DNA from: JAIBCC01 sp963763855
GTDB taxonomy: Bacteria; Acidobacteriota; Blastocatellia; Pyrinomonadales; Pyrinomonadaceae
Assembly: GCA_963763855.1 (NCBI GenBank)
Contig: CAVXPU010000005.1
Span: forward strand, 1,364,001 to 1,428,000
DNA: 64,000 bases
Reading direction: 5' to 3'
This document shows positions 9,014 to 17,208 of this stretch, one piece after another. The notes under the pieces are model-generated. The model had not been told where the DNA came from and searched no databases. It saw only the letters and a list, made by a program, of their open reading frames with translations. How positions within the stretch are numbered: the first letter of the stretch is position 1; each line of letters begins with the position of its first letter. The position numbers were made by a program, and so were the translations under genes.

Positions 9014-9037
9014 CAGAAAAATGTTTAACATTTTCTG
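9014..9037 (+). promoter_or_regulatory. Near-perfect palindrome, candidate activator site
   Basis: CAGAAAAATGT and ACATTTTCTG form an inverted repeat with one extra A on the left side. It is centred about 90 bases upstream of the GG/GC elements of a candidate sigma-54 promoter, a usual place for an enhancer-binding protein site. The 316 bases from 8952 to 9267 contain no gene; this palindrome and the promoter are the only structure seen there. Confidence 0.4.
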
Positions 9038-9106
9038 GAAATTGTTTCTATTAAAACTTTGTATCAGGTGTAAGCGACCATAAGAAGTAGGCGGCTTAGC
9101 TTGGAA

Positions 9107-9124
9107 TTGGACGAAAAGTTGCTG
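9107..9124 (+). promoter_or_regulatory. Candidate sigma-54 (-24/-12) promoter for the PEP-CTERM gene
   Basis: The sequence TTGGACGAAAAGTTGCTG has GG at 9109-9110 and GC at 9121-9122 with exactly 10 bases between them, and the T's before GC match the -12 element TTGC. PEP-CTERM genes in several phyla are controlled by the PrsK/PrsR system with RpoN, which makes the site plausible. No sigma-54 regulator gene is visible in this window. Confidence 0.5.
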
Positions 9125-9267
9125 AAAACCCAAAAAAATAGATGCAAAAATCAATTTTTTTTGTTATAGTTTTCAACATAAAGAACCCCAACTAAGTGAA
9201 CGCATTAAGTTTTTCACAAAACTTATGGTCAAATAACTATTTAGCTTTTTGTTGTAGGTGTAGGAAA

Positions 9268-9891
9268 ATGAAAAATAAAACATATCAATTTGCTTTAGCG
9301 GCAGTAACATTAACGGCATTTTTGCTCTCTGCAAATATTGTCAAGGCAGCCCCTGTAAAAATTAATCAAGTAATTCAGGTGGTGAATGCCAAGCCGGGTA
9401 AGGCAAAAACAGGCGGCTTCACACAATTGCGATTGGCGGACGACAATAAAACGGTTGATTCAACCAAAGACGTCTCGACCACTCCGCAAGATGACCGCGT
9501 TATTATCACAAAAACTGTAGAAGTAGTTGAAAATGACGTCTGCGATTGTCCGATTGATGAAGTAGGCGGTACAAGTTTCCCGAAGTGGTCATTGTTAGGC
9601 TTGGCAGCGATACCGGTTGCGGTTGTTCTTTTAAACCGAAAGGACAAAACACCGACACCTACACCAACGCCGACTGCGACAACAACGCCGACTGGTTCGC
9701 CAACAGCGACTCCAACTCCAACGGCAACGCCGACAGCGACGCCTACGCCAACGTCAACTCCGACAGTTACTCCAACTCCAGAACCTGTTCCGGAACCGAT
9801 GACAATTTTACTCTTCGGCACAGGATTGGCAGGTATTGGTGTGGCAGCACGTAGAAGATTGCGTAGAAAAACTGAAGAAACAGAAGATTAA
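9268..9891 (+). CDS. PEP-CTERM sorting domain protein with Pro/Thr linker
   Basis: The 207-residue protein has a signal peptide (MKNKTYQFALAAVTLTAFLL, cut near VKAA), a short middle region with a Cys pair (DVCDCP), a hydrophobic stretch around residues 110-125, then a Thr/Pro tandem-repeat linker (PTPT, ATPT units). It ends with the exosortase recognition signal: VPEP, a hydrophobic helix (TILLFGTGLAGIGVAA) and an Arg cluster (RRRLRRK). Exosortase is expected to process it at the cell surface, possibly with glycosylation of the Thr-rich linker. ATG 9268 is chosen because it begins the signal peptide. The function beyond sorting is unknown. Confidence 0.85.
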   Translation: MKNKTYQFALAAVTLTAFLLSANIVKAAPVKINQVIQVVNAKPGKAKTGGFTQLRLADDNKTVDSTKDVSTTPQDDRVIITKTVEVVENDVCDCPIDEVGGTSFPKWSLLGLAAIPVAVVLLNRKDKTPTPTPTPTATTTPTGSPTATPTPTATPTATPTPTSTPTVTPTPEPVPEPMTILLFGTGLAGIGVAARRRLRRKTEETED

Positions 9892-9945
9892 ACATTTTAT
9901 TTGATTGAGATCTAATTGGTCTCGACGAAAGATTGAGGTAAAAAG

Positions 9946-10911
9946 ATGCGAAAGATTAGCTACAATTTTCTCTTTGTTGTGATGGTAATGACATTGGGAT
10001 TAGCGACAACAGCCTTTGCTGATGCGAAAAAAGAAGTTATCAACAAAATCCCAAAAAACATGTCGATGATTTCGGTGACTACCGATGAACCGATGACAGT
10101 TTTGGTCGATGGTGTTGAAGTAGGCAGAACGGAAGGAAGCCAAATTAAATTTGAGCGTGCCGTTACTCCCGGAGTACATGAAGTTACGATCAAAAGCCCT
10201 GACGGGAAAGAATTTACAAAGTCATACACCTTTACAAAAAACGTTAGAAATTGTGTTTGCTTGAAAACGGTGAGAAATGACGTTAAAACTCCTTGTCCAT
10301 ACAACATCAATGTCAGCGGTCCTGATAAAGTTACGGAGGGTGATTTAGTTACCTTTGCTGCCATCAATGCAGTTTCAGGCGGTGCAGCGGCTCTTAATTA
10401 TGTTTGGAGAGTATCCCCTGAAAATGCACGTATCACTAGCGGATTAGGAACTCCTTCGATCACGGTTGACACAACAGGATTGGGCGGACAACCGGTTCGT
10501 GCGGAAGTTGAAGTTACTGATGGAGTTTACGATGCAACTTGCAGACAAAGCATCGCGGTGAGCACGTTGGTAGACAAAATTCCTGTAGTAGAGCAACCAA
10601 AGTCATATAGATTTGATGATTGGGAAGCCACAGCTTTTGACGATGATAAAGCGAGACTTGATGCCTTTGCCACGGAATTGCTAAACAAACCTGATTCACA
10701 AGGCTACATCATCATGTATCAAGGAACAGACAAACGAAGCACAAAGGTCAACTCGGTTGATAAATTGAGCAAACGTACGCTGAATTACTTGGTTCAAAGT
10801 CGTGGTGTTCCGCCAAACAGACTTGTAATCACGAACTGGGGACAAAAAGCGAAAACCAGTTACGATGTATGGATAGTTCCTCCGGGAGCAAATCCTCCGG
10901 TACCGCAATAA
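9946..10911 (+). CDS. Secreted PEGA / Ig-like / OmpA-like domain protein
   Basis: The 321-residue product has a signal peptide ending TTAFADA, a PEGA-like domain (about residues 40-95, with PMTVLVDGVEVGRT), an Ig/PKD-like domain (about 115-210, SGPDKVTEGDLVTF) and a C-terminal region (about 225-321) resembling the OmpA-type fold (GYIIMYQGTD, SKRTLNYLVQSRGVPPNR). A Cys-rich bridge (NCVCLK, TPCPYN) links PEGA and Ig parts. It lies 54 bases after the PEP-CTERM gene and ends in a terminator, so the two may form an operon. A cell envelope role is likely but unproven. Confidence 0.7.
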   Translation: MRKISYNFLFVVMVMTLGLATTAFADAKKEVINKIPKNMSMISVTTDEPMTVLVDGVEVGRTEGSQIKFERAVTPGVHEVTIKSPDGKEFTKSYTFTKNVRNCVCLKTVRNDVKTPCPYNINVSGPDKVTEGDLVTFAAINAVSGGAAALNYVWRVSPENARITSGLGTPSITVDTTGLGGQPVRAEVEVTDGVYDATCRQSIAVSTLVDKIPVVEQPKSYRFDDWEATAFDDDKARLDAFATELLNKPDSQGYIIMYQGTDKRSTKVNSVDKLSKRTLNYLVQSRGVPPNRLVITNWGQKAKTSYDVWIVPPGANPPVPQ

Positions 10912-10933
10912 ACGAAAATATAGCTAATTAATC

Positions 10934-10960
10934 AAGGACGGCTTCGGTCGTCCTTTTTTT
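10934..10960 (+). terminator. Rho-independent terminator
   Basis: AAGGACG (10934-10940) pairs with CGTCCTT (10949-10955) around an 8-base loop containing CTTCGG, followed by a run of T's. It ends the PEP-CTERM / PEGA pair. Confidence 0.85.
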
Positions 10961-11040
10961 GTACATAAGTCCTTTGTCGATTGTTGTTTGTCCGTTGTAA
11001 AATTACTGACTGACTTGAAATTTGGAATCTGGAATTTACT

Positions 11041-12433
11041 ATGAATATCGAAACAATCGTATCACTCTCAAAACGTCGCGGATTTGTTTTTCCCGCGTCC
11101 GACATTTACGGCGGACTTGGTTCAAGCTGGGATTACGGTTCGCTTGGCGTTGAACTTGCGAATAATATTAAACAATCGTTGGTGGCGTTGGCTCGTTCAC
11201 GAACGCGACGATATTGAAGGACTTGACTCATCAATTATCCAAAACCGTTTGACGTGGAAATATAGCGGTCACGAAACAACTTTTTCAGCGATCCGTTGGT
11301 CGATTGCCGAACGTGCAAAGGCAGATATCGCGAAGATAAATTGCAAGATGTCGCTTGCCCAAAAGACGCTAAATTCATGTGCCGGAAGCGGTAAAGAATG
11401 CGATTTAACCGAAGCAAAACAGTTTAATTTGATGTTCAAAACAACCGTCGGAGCAACGTCTGCAGACGATGATTATCTGGCGACTGCGTATCTTCGTCCC
11501 GAAACGGCACAGGGAATTTTTATCAATTTCAAAAATGTGCTGGATACTTCGCGACGCAAATTACCTTTTGGCATTGCTCAAATCGGAAAAGCTTTTCGCA
11601 ACGAAGTTACGCCGGGAAATTTCATCTTCCGCACACGCGAATTTGAACAGATGGAAATGGAATATTTTTGTCGTCCGGAAGACGCGGCGGAAATTCATCA
11701 GGAATTTATTGACGGGTTTCAAACGTGGTTCGCATCGCTCGGAATTAAACCCGAAAATCTCAAATTATACGAGCAAAATGCGAAGGAATTGGCACATTAC
11801 GCCGTTCGCACAGTTGATATTTTGTATAGGTTTTTCCCTGATCGTGATGACGAAGACGCACAATTTGATGAACTGATGGGAATTGCCAATCGAACGGATT
11901 TTGATTTGAAGACACATTCCAAAAAGCCCGAAGATGCGGACGGAAAACGAATTAACCAAGATTCAACCGAAGACCTTTCATATTTTGACCCGACCACAAA
12001 CGAGCGTTTTTATCCGTATGTAATCGAACCTGCCGTTGGAGTTAATCGCACATTGTTAGCAGTTTTAATGGACGCTTATACCGAAAAGACCAATGACAAA
12101 GGCGAAGTTCGCGTTATCTTAAAATTAAAACCCGAACTCGCACCAATTAAAGTTGCCGTGTTGCCGCTCGCAAAAAATAAACCTGAAATTGTCGCGATGG
12201 CGAAACAACTCAAAAAAGATTTGCTGCCAACGATGCGAACCGTTTACGACGACACAGGCGGAATCGGCAAACTCTACGCCCGCCAAGACGAAATTGGCAC
12301 ACCTTTCTGCGTAACCGTTGACCACGAATCTTTAGACGATAATGCAGTAACTGTGAGGGACAGAGATACTTGGGAACAGGAACGAGTGAAGATTGCAGAT
12401 TTGAAAGAGTATTTACAAAAACGGTTAGGGTAA
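11041..12433 (+). pseudogene. glyS: Glycyl-tRNA synthetase, reading frame broken by three indels
   Basis: The ATG at 11041 opens MNIETIVSLSKRRGFVFPAS, then IYGGLGSSWDYGSLGVEL, the start of the homodimeric (archaeal/Thermus-type) class II GlyRS. The frame shifts near 11175 into WWRWLVHERDDIEGLDSS, shifts back near 11281-11285 (a T5 run) into FSDPLVDCRTCKGRYRED, and shifts again near 11386 into the long C-terminal part with QFNLMFKT, YLRPETAQGIF, FRNEVTPGNFIFRTREFEQ and the anticodon-binding domain. All pieces are canonical, so a consensus error is as likely as real decay; the enzyme is normally essential. Frames were read by eye. Confidence 0.85.
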
Positions 12434-12435
12434 TT

Positions 12436-13332
12436 ATGGAAGCAGAAATCCATGCCACTACACATATCGGACGAGTTAGAAGAGAAAACGAAGATAATTT
12501 TCTTTTGTTGAATCTTTATAATTCTAACTTTTGCACGAAATCACAAGTTTTAGATGATTTTGTCATTCAATCACAAAAAGTTGAGATTGATGAGCGAGGT
12601 AGCGTTTTAGCTGTTTCTGATGGTTGTGGAGGATTAGGGGCAGGAGACATTGCTAGTGAGATGGCGGTTGAAACTGTCAGAAATATGCTCACGGGGGAAA
12701 TTCCTAATCTTGACGATTCCTTTTATGCGGGCGAATTAATCGAAAAACTTTATGGTGCTACTCTTTACGCCAATCGTTTGATTCATCATCGAGGGCGAAC
12801 AGTTCCCGAGTATAATGCAATGGGTTGCACTCTGACCGCTACGGGAATTACTACTGACGCGGTTGATTTCATTCAAGTTGGCGATAGTCGAGCGTATTTA
12901 GTCCGTAAAGATAAAATTTATCCAATCACCAAAGACCAAACCTTAGTCAACCAACTAATTGATGCAGGTCTAATCAAGCCTGAAGAGGCTGAAACCCACG
13001 CCTTAAAAAATGTGATCTTGGAGGGACTCGGCACACAAAATGAAGTTTATCCTGATGGTGTGCGACTAATTCCCCAAAGTGATGACATTTTGCTTTTATG
13101 CAGCGATGGGCTTTCCGATAAGCTCACAGATGTTGATTTATTAAGAGTTGTTTTGAACAACCGCGATAACCTTAAAAATGCTTGCCAAGTTTTAATCCAA
13201 GAAGCAAACGAACGCGGCGGAGAAGATAATATTACCGTGATTTTAGCTAAACTTTCAGGAAATGAATTGATGGAACCGACGGATGATTCAGTTGTAATAC
13301 ATCCATTAAAATTTGATACTCGTCCTAACTAA
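12436..13332 (+). CDS. PP2C-family Ser/Thr protein phosphatase
   Basis: The 298-residue cytoplasmic protein shows the PPM/PP2C motif series: GRVRRENEDNF (metal-binding Asp), AVSDGCGGLGAGDIASEMA (second metal Asp), MGCTLTA, VGDSRAYLVR, LLCSDGLSDKL and EDNITVILAKL. It should remove phosphate from Ser/Thr residues and would be the natural antagonist of kinases such as the one at 21413-24130. The ATG at 12436 is two bases after the glyS stop; an upstream in-frame start would overlap glyS and is not needed. Confidence 0.9.
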   Translation: MEAEIHATTHIGRVRRENEDNFLLLNLYNSNFCTKSQVLDDFVIQSQKVEIDERGSVLAVSDGCGGLGAGDIASEMAVETVRNMLTGEIPNLDDSFYAGELIEKLYGATLYANRLIHHRGRTVPEYNAMGCTLTATGITTDAVDFIQVGDSRAYLVRKDKIYPITKDQTLVNQLIDAGLIKPEEAETHALKNVILEGLGTQNEVYPDGVRLIPQSDDILLLCSDGLSDKLTDVDLLRVVLNNRDNLKNACQVLIQEANERGGEDNITVILAKLSGNELMEPTDDSVVIHPLKFDTRPN

Positions 13333-13396
13333 ACTTTTTTGACCTTATTTCGTCACAATTCCTGCGATAATAGTTAAGGTCATTTTTGACGAATGG

Positions 13397-14254
13397 ATGG
13401 AAAACAGACAAATGAAAAAACTTTGGATCGTATTGATTTTATTTTTACCAATATTTGGTTTTTCGCAAATAACTGATGGGTTTTATCGGGCGGATTTTAC
13501 GCAAAATGGGGACGCTTTAAGAATCGAAGCTGATTTTGAAGTCAAAGGCGAGATTTTGGTCGGAAAGCTCAAAATCGGCACTCAGCTTCAGAATATTCGC
13601 GGCACAATTGAGAGCCAGATTTTGTCCGCGACAACAGAGCGAGAGAACGGAACAAGTTATCAGATATTTGTAAATTTAAGAAAATCCGCAACCAAAGCCG
13701 AACTCTGGAAAAAAACCGAGCAATATACTTCAAACGAAAGGGAAGTTTCGCAAACGATGACGAGCGGAATTTTGCGAAAAATTGATCCACCGGCGGGCGT
13801 CGCGAGCGAGATTTCGGATCCACACAAGCTGACCATCGAATATCCTAAACAAACTTTTCCAAAAGAATTTTCGGGAACAGCAAATGTGTTCGTAACAAAG
13901 GAAGGCGAATCAACGATTTATAAAGTTGCGTTGACTGGGCTTTATGCTAATTGGGACAAGCGAACTTTGAGTTTTGCGGTCAAACAGTCCGCCGATAACA
14001 GTCAAAAGATTTGGCAGCGGGCTGGGATTGACAAACTTGATTATGCTGAAAAGATTACAATGACGAAGGACGCTTTTGTCACCGACAAAATGTATGTGGT
14101 AGAAGATGGCTCTGCAGGCGAAATTAGAATTTTGGAAGAAAACGATGGCGAAGTGATTTTCAAGTTGACGAATCTTTCAGTTAAAAATTCGCTTAATAAT
14201 GAAATTGCTAGTATAAACGGAACTATTCGGGCGGTTAAACCAAAGTCGAAATAA
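13397..14254 (+). CDS. Exported protein of unknown function
   Basis: The product has a signal peptide (MKKLWIVLILFLPIFGFSQ, cleavage near Gln). Translation may begin at ATG 13397 or at ATG 13412, where the signal peptide proper starts. The mature part of about 260 residues is predicted to be mainly beta (alternating hydrophobic strands, many Lys/Glu). Motifs of known families were not recognised. It is followed by convergent genes on the other strand. Confidence 0.6.
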   Translation: MENRQMKKLWIVLILFLPIFGFSQITDGFYRADFTQNGDALRIEADFEVKGEILVGKLKIGTQLQNIRGTIESQILSATTERENGTSYQIFVNLRKSATKAELWKKTEQYTSNEREVSQTMTSGILRKIDPPAGVASEISDPHKLTIEYPKQTFPKEFSGTANVFVTKEGESTIYKVALTGLYANWDKRTLSFAVKQSADNSQKIWQRAGIDKLDYAEKITMTKDAFVTDKMYVVEDGSAGEIRILEENDGEVIFKLTNLSVKNSLNNEIASINGTIRAVKPKSK

Positions 14255-14285
14255 TATCCTGGCAGAAACTTAACCGCTCAAATGT

Positions 14286-14949
14286 TCAATTCTTTGCTTT
14301 GCCTTTGACGACCTTCTTTTTGGGCAAAGCCTTTATTTTCTGCGGCGGCAAGAGCGTGATTGATTCAATAATTCTCTTTATCGATGCTTGAACATCGTCA
14401 ACTTTTACCGATTCCGGGAAAGTCGTTCCAACTGACAAAACGACATCGCCCATCAAAACAGTTTGGAAAAATGCCCGATTCGGAACGCCTTCAACGCTGT
14501 AACCGTAATAAACAGTTGGAATTGTCCGATTTGGCAAAATGTTGTCCATCAAGCTATAAACCGTCACCAGCGTAAAACTATCCGAAATTAAATTCAATTT
14601 TACATTCCATTTTTTTTCACGAGTTGCAATATGCCACGCCCGTTGAGCTTTGAGAATTTCGTCAGCTTCGATAACTTTACTTTTCCCAAGAAACAGAGAT
14701 GTTTTTATAAATTCGATTTCAACGCTTATGTTGTCGGTTTGGATCGAAAGATTTTGGGCGTTATTTTGCGTTCCGGTTGGGTTTTTGCCATCAATAAGAA
14801 GCGAAAAGGCTTGCGGCTGATTCCGATAAAAAATCGCCATTCCTTTTTCGGTTTTGATAGCCCAATAATCAGCGTTTGGATTGTTTTGAGCGAATAAAAA
14901 ACTGCATCAAAAATAGAGTTGCGATAATTGCAAATAGATATTTTTTCAT
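14286..14949 (-). pseudogene. Exported protein with frameshifted signal peptide
   Basis: The long frame (14286-14840) lacks a signal peptide, but a start at 14949-14947 gives MKKYLFAIIATLFLMQ in another frame. Skipping one base in the T6 run (A6 on the + strand, 14896-14901) would continue FLFAQNNPNADYWAIKTEKG directly into the long frame, completing a signal peptide with an AQ cleavage site. The mature protein ends in a Lys-rich tail (PKKKVVKGKAKN). The family is not recognised. The shift is in a homopolymer, so a base-call error is quite possible. Confidence 0.65.
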
Positions 14950-14978
14950 AATTTTCGATGCTGAAAACCCTCTTTTTA

Positions 14979-15638
14979 TTAGTCTTCAACCAAAGTTTTC
15001 TTCTCAATCGTAAAACCTTTTTCAGCCGAATTACGCGAATAATTCCAGATGATTATTTCGTCCATCAATGTTCTGTCTTTGGTTTCAACATTAGAACGCC
15101 CTTTGGTTTCAATTCGCAGTTTGTTATCAATGAAACGATAGCCTTTGCCGTCCCTTAAACTATCATTAATTTCTTTATTTTCAGTTAGATAAGTGTTTAT
15201 TTCGCAATCGGAAATAGGAATACTTTTCTTTTTTTCAAGCTTCAAACGAGCATTAAGTTTTACCCAAATTAACGAAGTTGCACCGTCAGCCCCGCAGCGT
15301 CCGCAAGCATTGCAATTGGAATTTCCCGAAGGCGATTCGGATTCGATAATTAGATAATGTTTACCATTTTTGCTGACTGCATCAATTATTTTGAAATCGG
15401 CTTTTGCACCAAAACTTGCACAATCCGGCGGGGCGAATTTTACCGCTTGACGACTTGTATAAACGCAACCTGAAACTTGTCTTGCAAGATTGATTACGCC
15501 GGAAACTTTCCCTTTTTTGATCGTGACATTTCCGCTGGTTGTGTGTTTCGCCGTAAACCCGTTTGCGTTGCCTTTGTCTTGGGCAAAGACAAAACTGAAG
15601 CTAACTAAAATCAAAGTTAATACAAACAAGTATTTCAT
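14979..15638 (-). CDS. Exported Cys-containing protein of unknown function
   Basis: The start at 15638 gives the signal peptide MKYLFVLTLILVSFSFVFAQ. The mature part (about 200 residues) has a cluster of cysteines (VSGCVY, PPDCAS, NCNACGRCG, SDCEINTY) suggesting disulfides or a metal site. It lies 29 bases upstream (in transcription order) of the 14286-14949 gene, so the two may be co-transcribed. No family was recognised. Confidence 0.6.
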   Translation of the reverse strand: MKYLFVLTLILVSFSFVFAQDKGNANGFTAKHTTSGNVTIKKGKVSGVINLARQVSGCVYTSRQAVKFAPPDCASFGAKADFKIIDAVSKNGKHYLIIESESPSGNSNCNACGRCGADGATSLIWVKLNARLKLEKKKSIPISDCEINTYLTENKEINDSLRDGKGYRFIDNKLRIETKGRSNVETKDRTLMDEIIIWNYSRNSAEKGFTIEKKTLVED

Positions 15639-15665
15639 AAAATTATTTTCTCCCAATTGCCTTAG

Positions 15666-15800
15666 AAAAGGAACTCGGACACTCTTGTCCGAACAAACAC
15701 GAGAGTGTTTGAATCTGCTTGAGCAATTTTAAAATTGAACTATAACTAGGTTTGTAGCGTTTTTCAAACGCTTTCGGACAAGAGTGTCCGAGTTCCTTTT
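15666..15800. repeat. Palindromic MITE/BIME-like element, family A copy 1
   Basis: A 135-bp element has perfect 27-bp terminal inverted repeats (15666-15692 and 15774-15800). Each arm contains its own hairpin, TCGGACA-CTCT-TGTCCGA, so the unit resembles two REP sequences facing each other. Part of the interior (GTGTTTGAA / TTCAAACGC) also pairs. A second copy lies at 21326-21444. No gene is inside; short open frames through it (peptide GTRTLLSE) are repeat translation. It lies between two convergently unrelated exported-protein genes on the - strand. Confidence 0.85.
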
Positions 15801-15821
15801 CACAAAACAGAATTGCTTAAA

Positions 15822-17162
15822 CTATTGTCCACTCCTTTTTGCCTGAATTCCCTTAATCATCCAATCGGGAATCTGTCCGTCATATTTGCGGGTAAATCGC
15901 TCAATCGCAGCAACCATTTTGGCATCAACTTTATCCAATTTTTTCCGCACGTCCTGAGCCCAAATGCCGCCCATCGCCATCAAAGTCATATTTTGCTTAA
16001 GGACTCGCTCGCCTTCTTCGTTGTATAATTCAATAGTTCCGAGTAGCGATTTGTAATCGGCTTCCATTTCAGTTGCTTCACTCTTAGCTTTTTCCTTGAC
16101 TTTTTCTTGGACTATTCTCGTTTCCGCTGTCTTTTTTTCTTCCAAATATTTTTGCTTTTCTTTTTCTAGATAAGCGTCCGATTCTTCAATGTATTTTGGA
16201 TTTGTCAGCGTAATTTCGACAAGTTTTTCGTTTTCAAACCGCATACCCAAATCGCTGCCGTATCCCATTGCTGATTCGACAGTTTTATCTGAATTTGTCC
16301 ATTCAGATTGACTCGCCGGTTTGCCATAAATCTTGATTACGTCTGAAGGGCTTGCATTCCAATCAAGGTTTTTGCCTGGTTTTCCCGAAAATCGTGTGCC
16401 GGCGCCAATGTTTTTTCCGTAAAATTTTACTTCGCCAACCGTCTCCGCTTGGTTGCGTGAAGGCGACCACATATAAAACCAAATTCCTAAGTTTGAATAG
16501 CTTCCGTTTTTAGGCGTATCTCCGAAAATCGAATTAAGTTCCACGCCAGATTTTCCGTAGAATTTTCGGCAACCTGCGTCTTCAATAATGAACTTACAAT
16601 CGGACAATCCGCTATAGCGGGTTGGGACGCTCGATGGGTTTGGTGTAGGACTAGGGGTTGGTGATTTGATGTTTTCCAACGCAAATTTTGGGGCTTTTAG
16701 GGAAATGTAAGCGAGCTTTCCGTCCATAAAACCCACTACAATATTTTCACCGTAATAAAAATCAGTCGAAATATAATCCTTGAGTTTCCATGTTTTTTGG
16801 GAATCCGGCTGGCGGTATTTGCTGATTACCTCATCGGTGGAAACTTCCCAGTCAAAATTCCTACTCGGTTTGCCCTCAAACGTCCGCCGATATTCGCTAA
16901 ACGGTTTAATTCCATAAAAGGTAATTTCCTTAAGTTCCGAATCAAAATAGAGATGAATGCCGAAACTATAGTATTTACCAGTATGGTCGGCAACTCCAAT
17001 AATTGATTGAACTCTGTTTTCAGAATATCCAAGAAAACTACCGCAACCCGCGTCTTCCAATACAAAATTGCAACCCGGAAACGGATTTTGTTGTGCAAAA
17101 ATACTGATTGGCAAAATCGCCAAGATTGAAAATAATGTAATTGTTAAAAAGATTTGTTTCAT
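15822..17162 (-). CDS. Exported protein with two BamE-like repeats and a coiled coil
   Basis: The 446-residue protein has the signal peptide MKQIFLTITLFSILAILPI, two copies of a roughly 125-residue domain (about 30-155 and 188-315), each starting C-x-F-x-x-EDAGC and containing a loop of type GKxxxNxDW followed by a GKP/RQP turn. A Pro/Ser/Thr linker (PTPSPTPNPSS) separates them. A charged coiled coil (about 325-385, EKEKQKYLEEKK) follows. The same domain ends the 17209-19050 protein. The G-x-S ... G-x-P pattern recalls SmpA/BamE lipoproteins, but that is a tentative reading. Confidence 0.6.
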   Translation of the reverse strand: MKQIFLTITLFSILAILPISIFAQQNPFPGCNFVLEDAGCGSFLGYSENRVQSIIGVADHTGKYYSFGIHLYFDSELKEITFYGIKPFSEYRRTFEGKPSRNFDWEVSTDEVISKYRQPDSQKTWKLKDYISTDFYYGENIVVGFMDGKLAYISLKAPKFALENIKSPTPSPTPNPSSVPTRYSGLSDCKFIIEDAGCRKFYGKSGVELNSIFGDTPKNGSYSNLGIWFYMWSPSRNQAETVGEVKFYGKNIGAGTRFSGKPGKNLDWNASPSDVIKIYGKPASQSEWTNSDKTVESAMGYGSDLGMRFENEKLVEITLTNPKYIEESDAYLEKEKQKYLEEKKTAETRIVQEKVKEKAKSEATEMEADYKSLLGTIELYNEEGERVLKQNMTLMAMGGIWAQDVRKKLDKVDAKMVAAIERFTRKYDGQIPDWMIKGIQAKRSGQ

Positions 17163-17208
17163 AATTTTTCTCCAGTTGAATTGAAAATGCAGTCGTTTAA
17201 TATATCTT

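Noticed and set aside
9650..9790. Short tandem repeats considered as a CRISPR array
   Set aside because: They are ACN/CCN codon repeats of the Thr/Pro linker, in frame, with no spacers.
9375..9821. Long antisense frame over the PEP-CTERM gene rich in Gly/Val
   Set aside because: It is the reverse reading of the Thr/Pro repeat codons and has no start signal or family features.
11041..12433. Programmed frameshifting in glyS
   Set aside because: Three shifts in both directions at unrelated sequences do not fit any known slippery-site arrangement.
13340..13387. Possible terminator after the PP2C gene (TGACCTTA / TAAGGTCA)
   Set aside because: The loop is 27 bases and the stem is short; it is too weak to list as a feature.
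15490..15732. Small + strand frame containing GTRTLLSE
   Set aside because: It is antisense to an exported protein gene and runs into the family A palindrome; the same peptide arises from each repeat copy.
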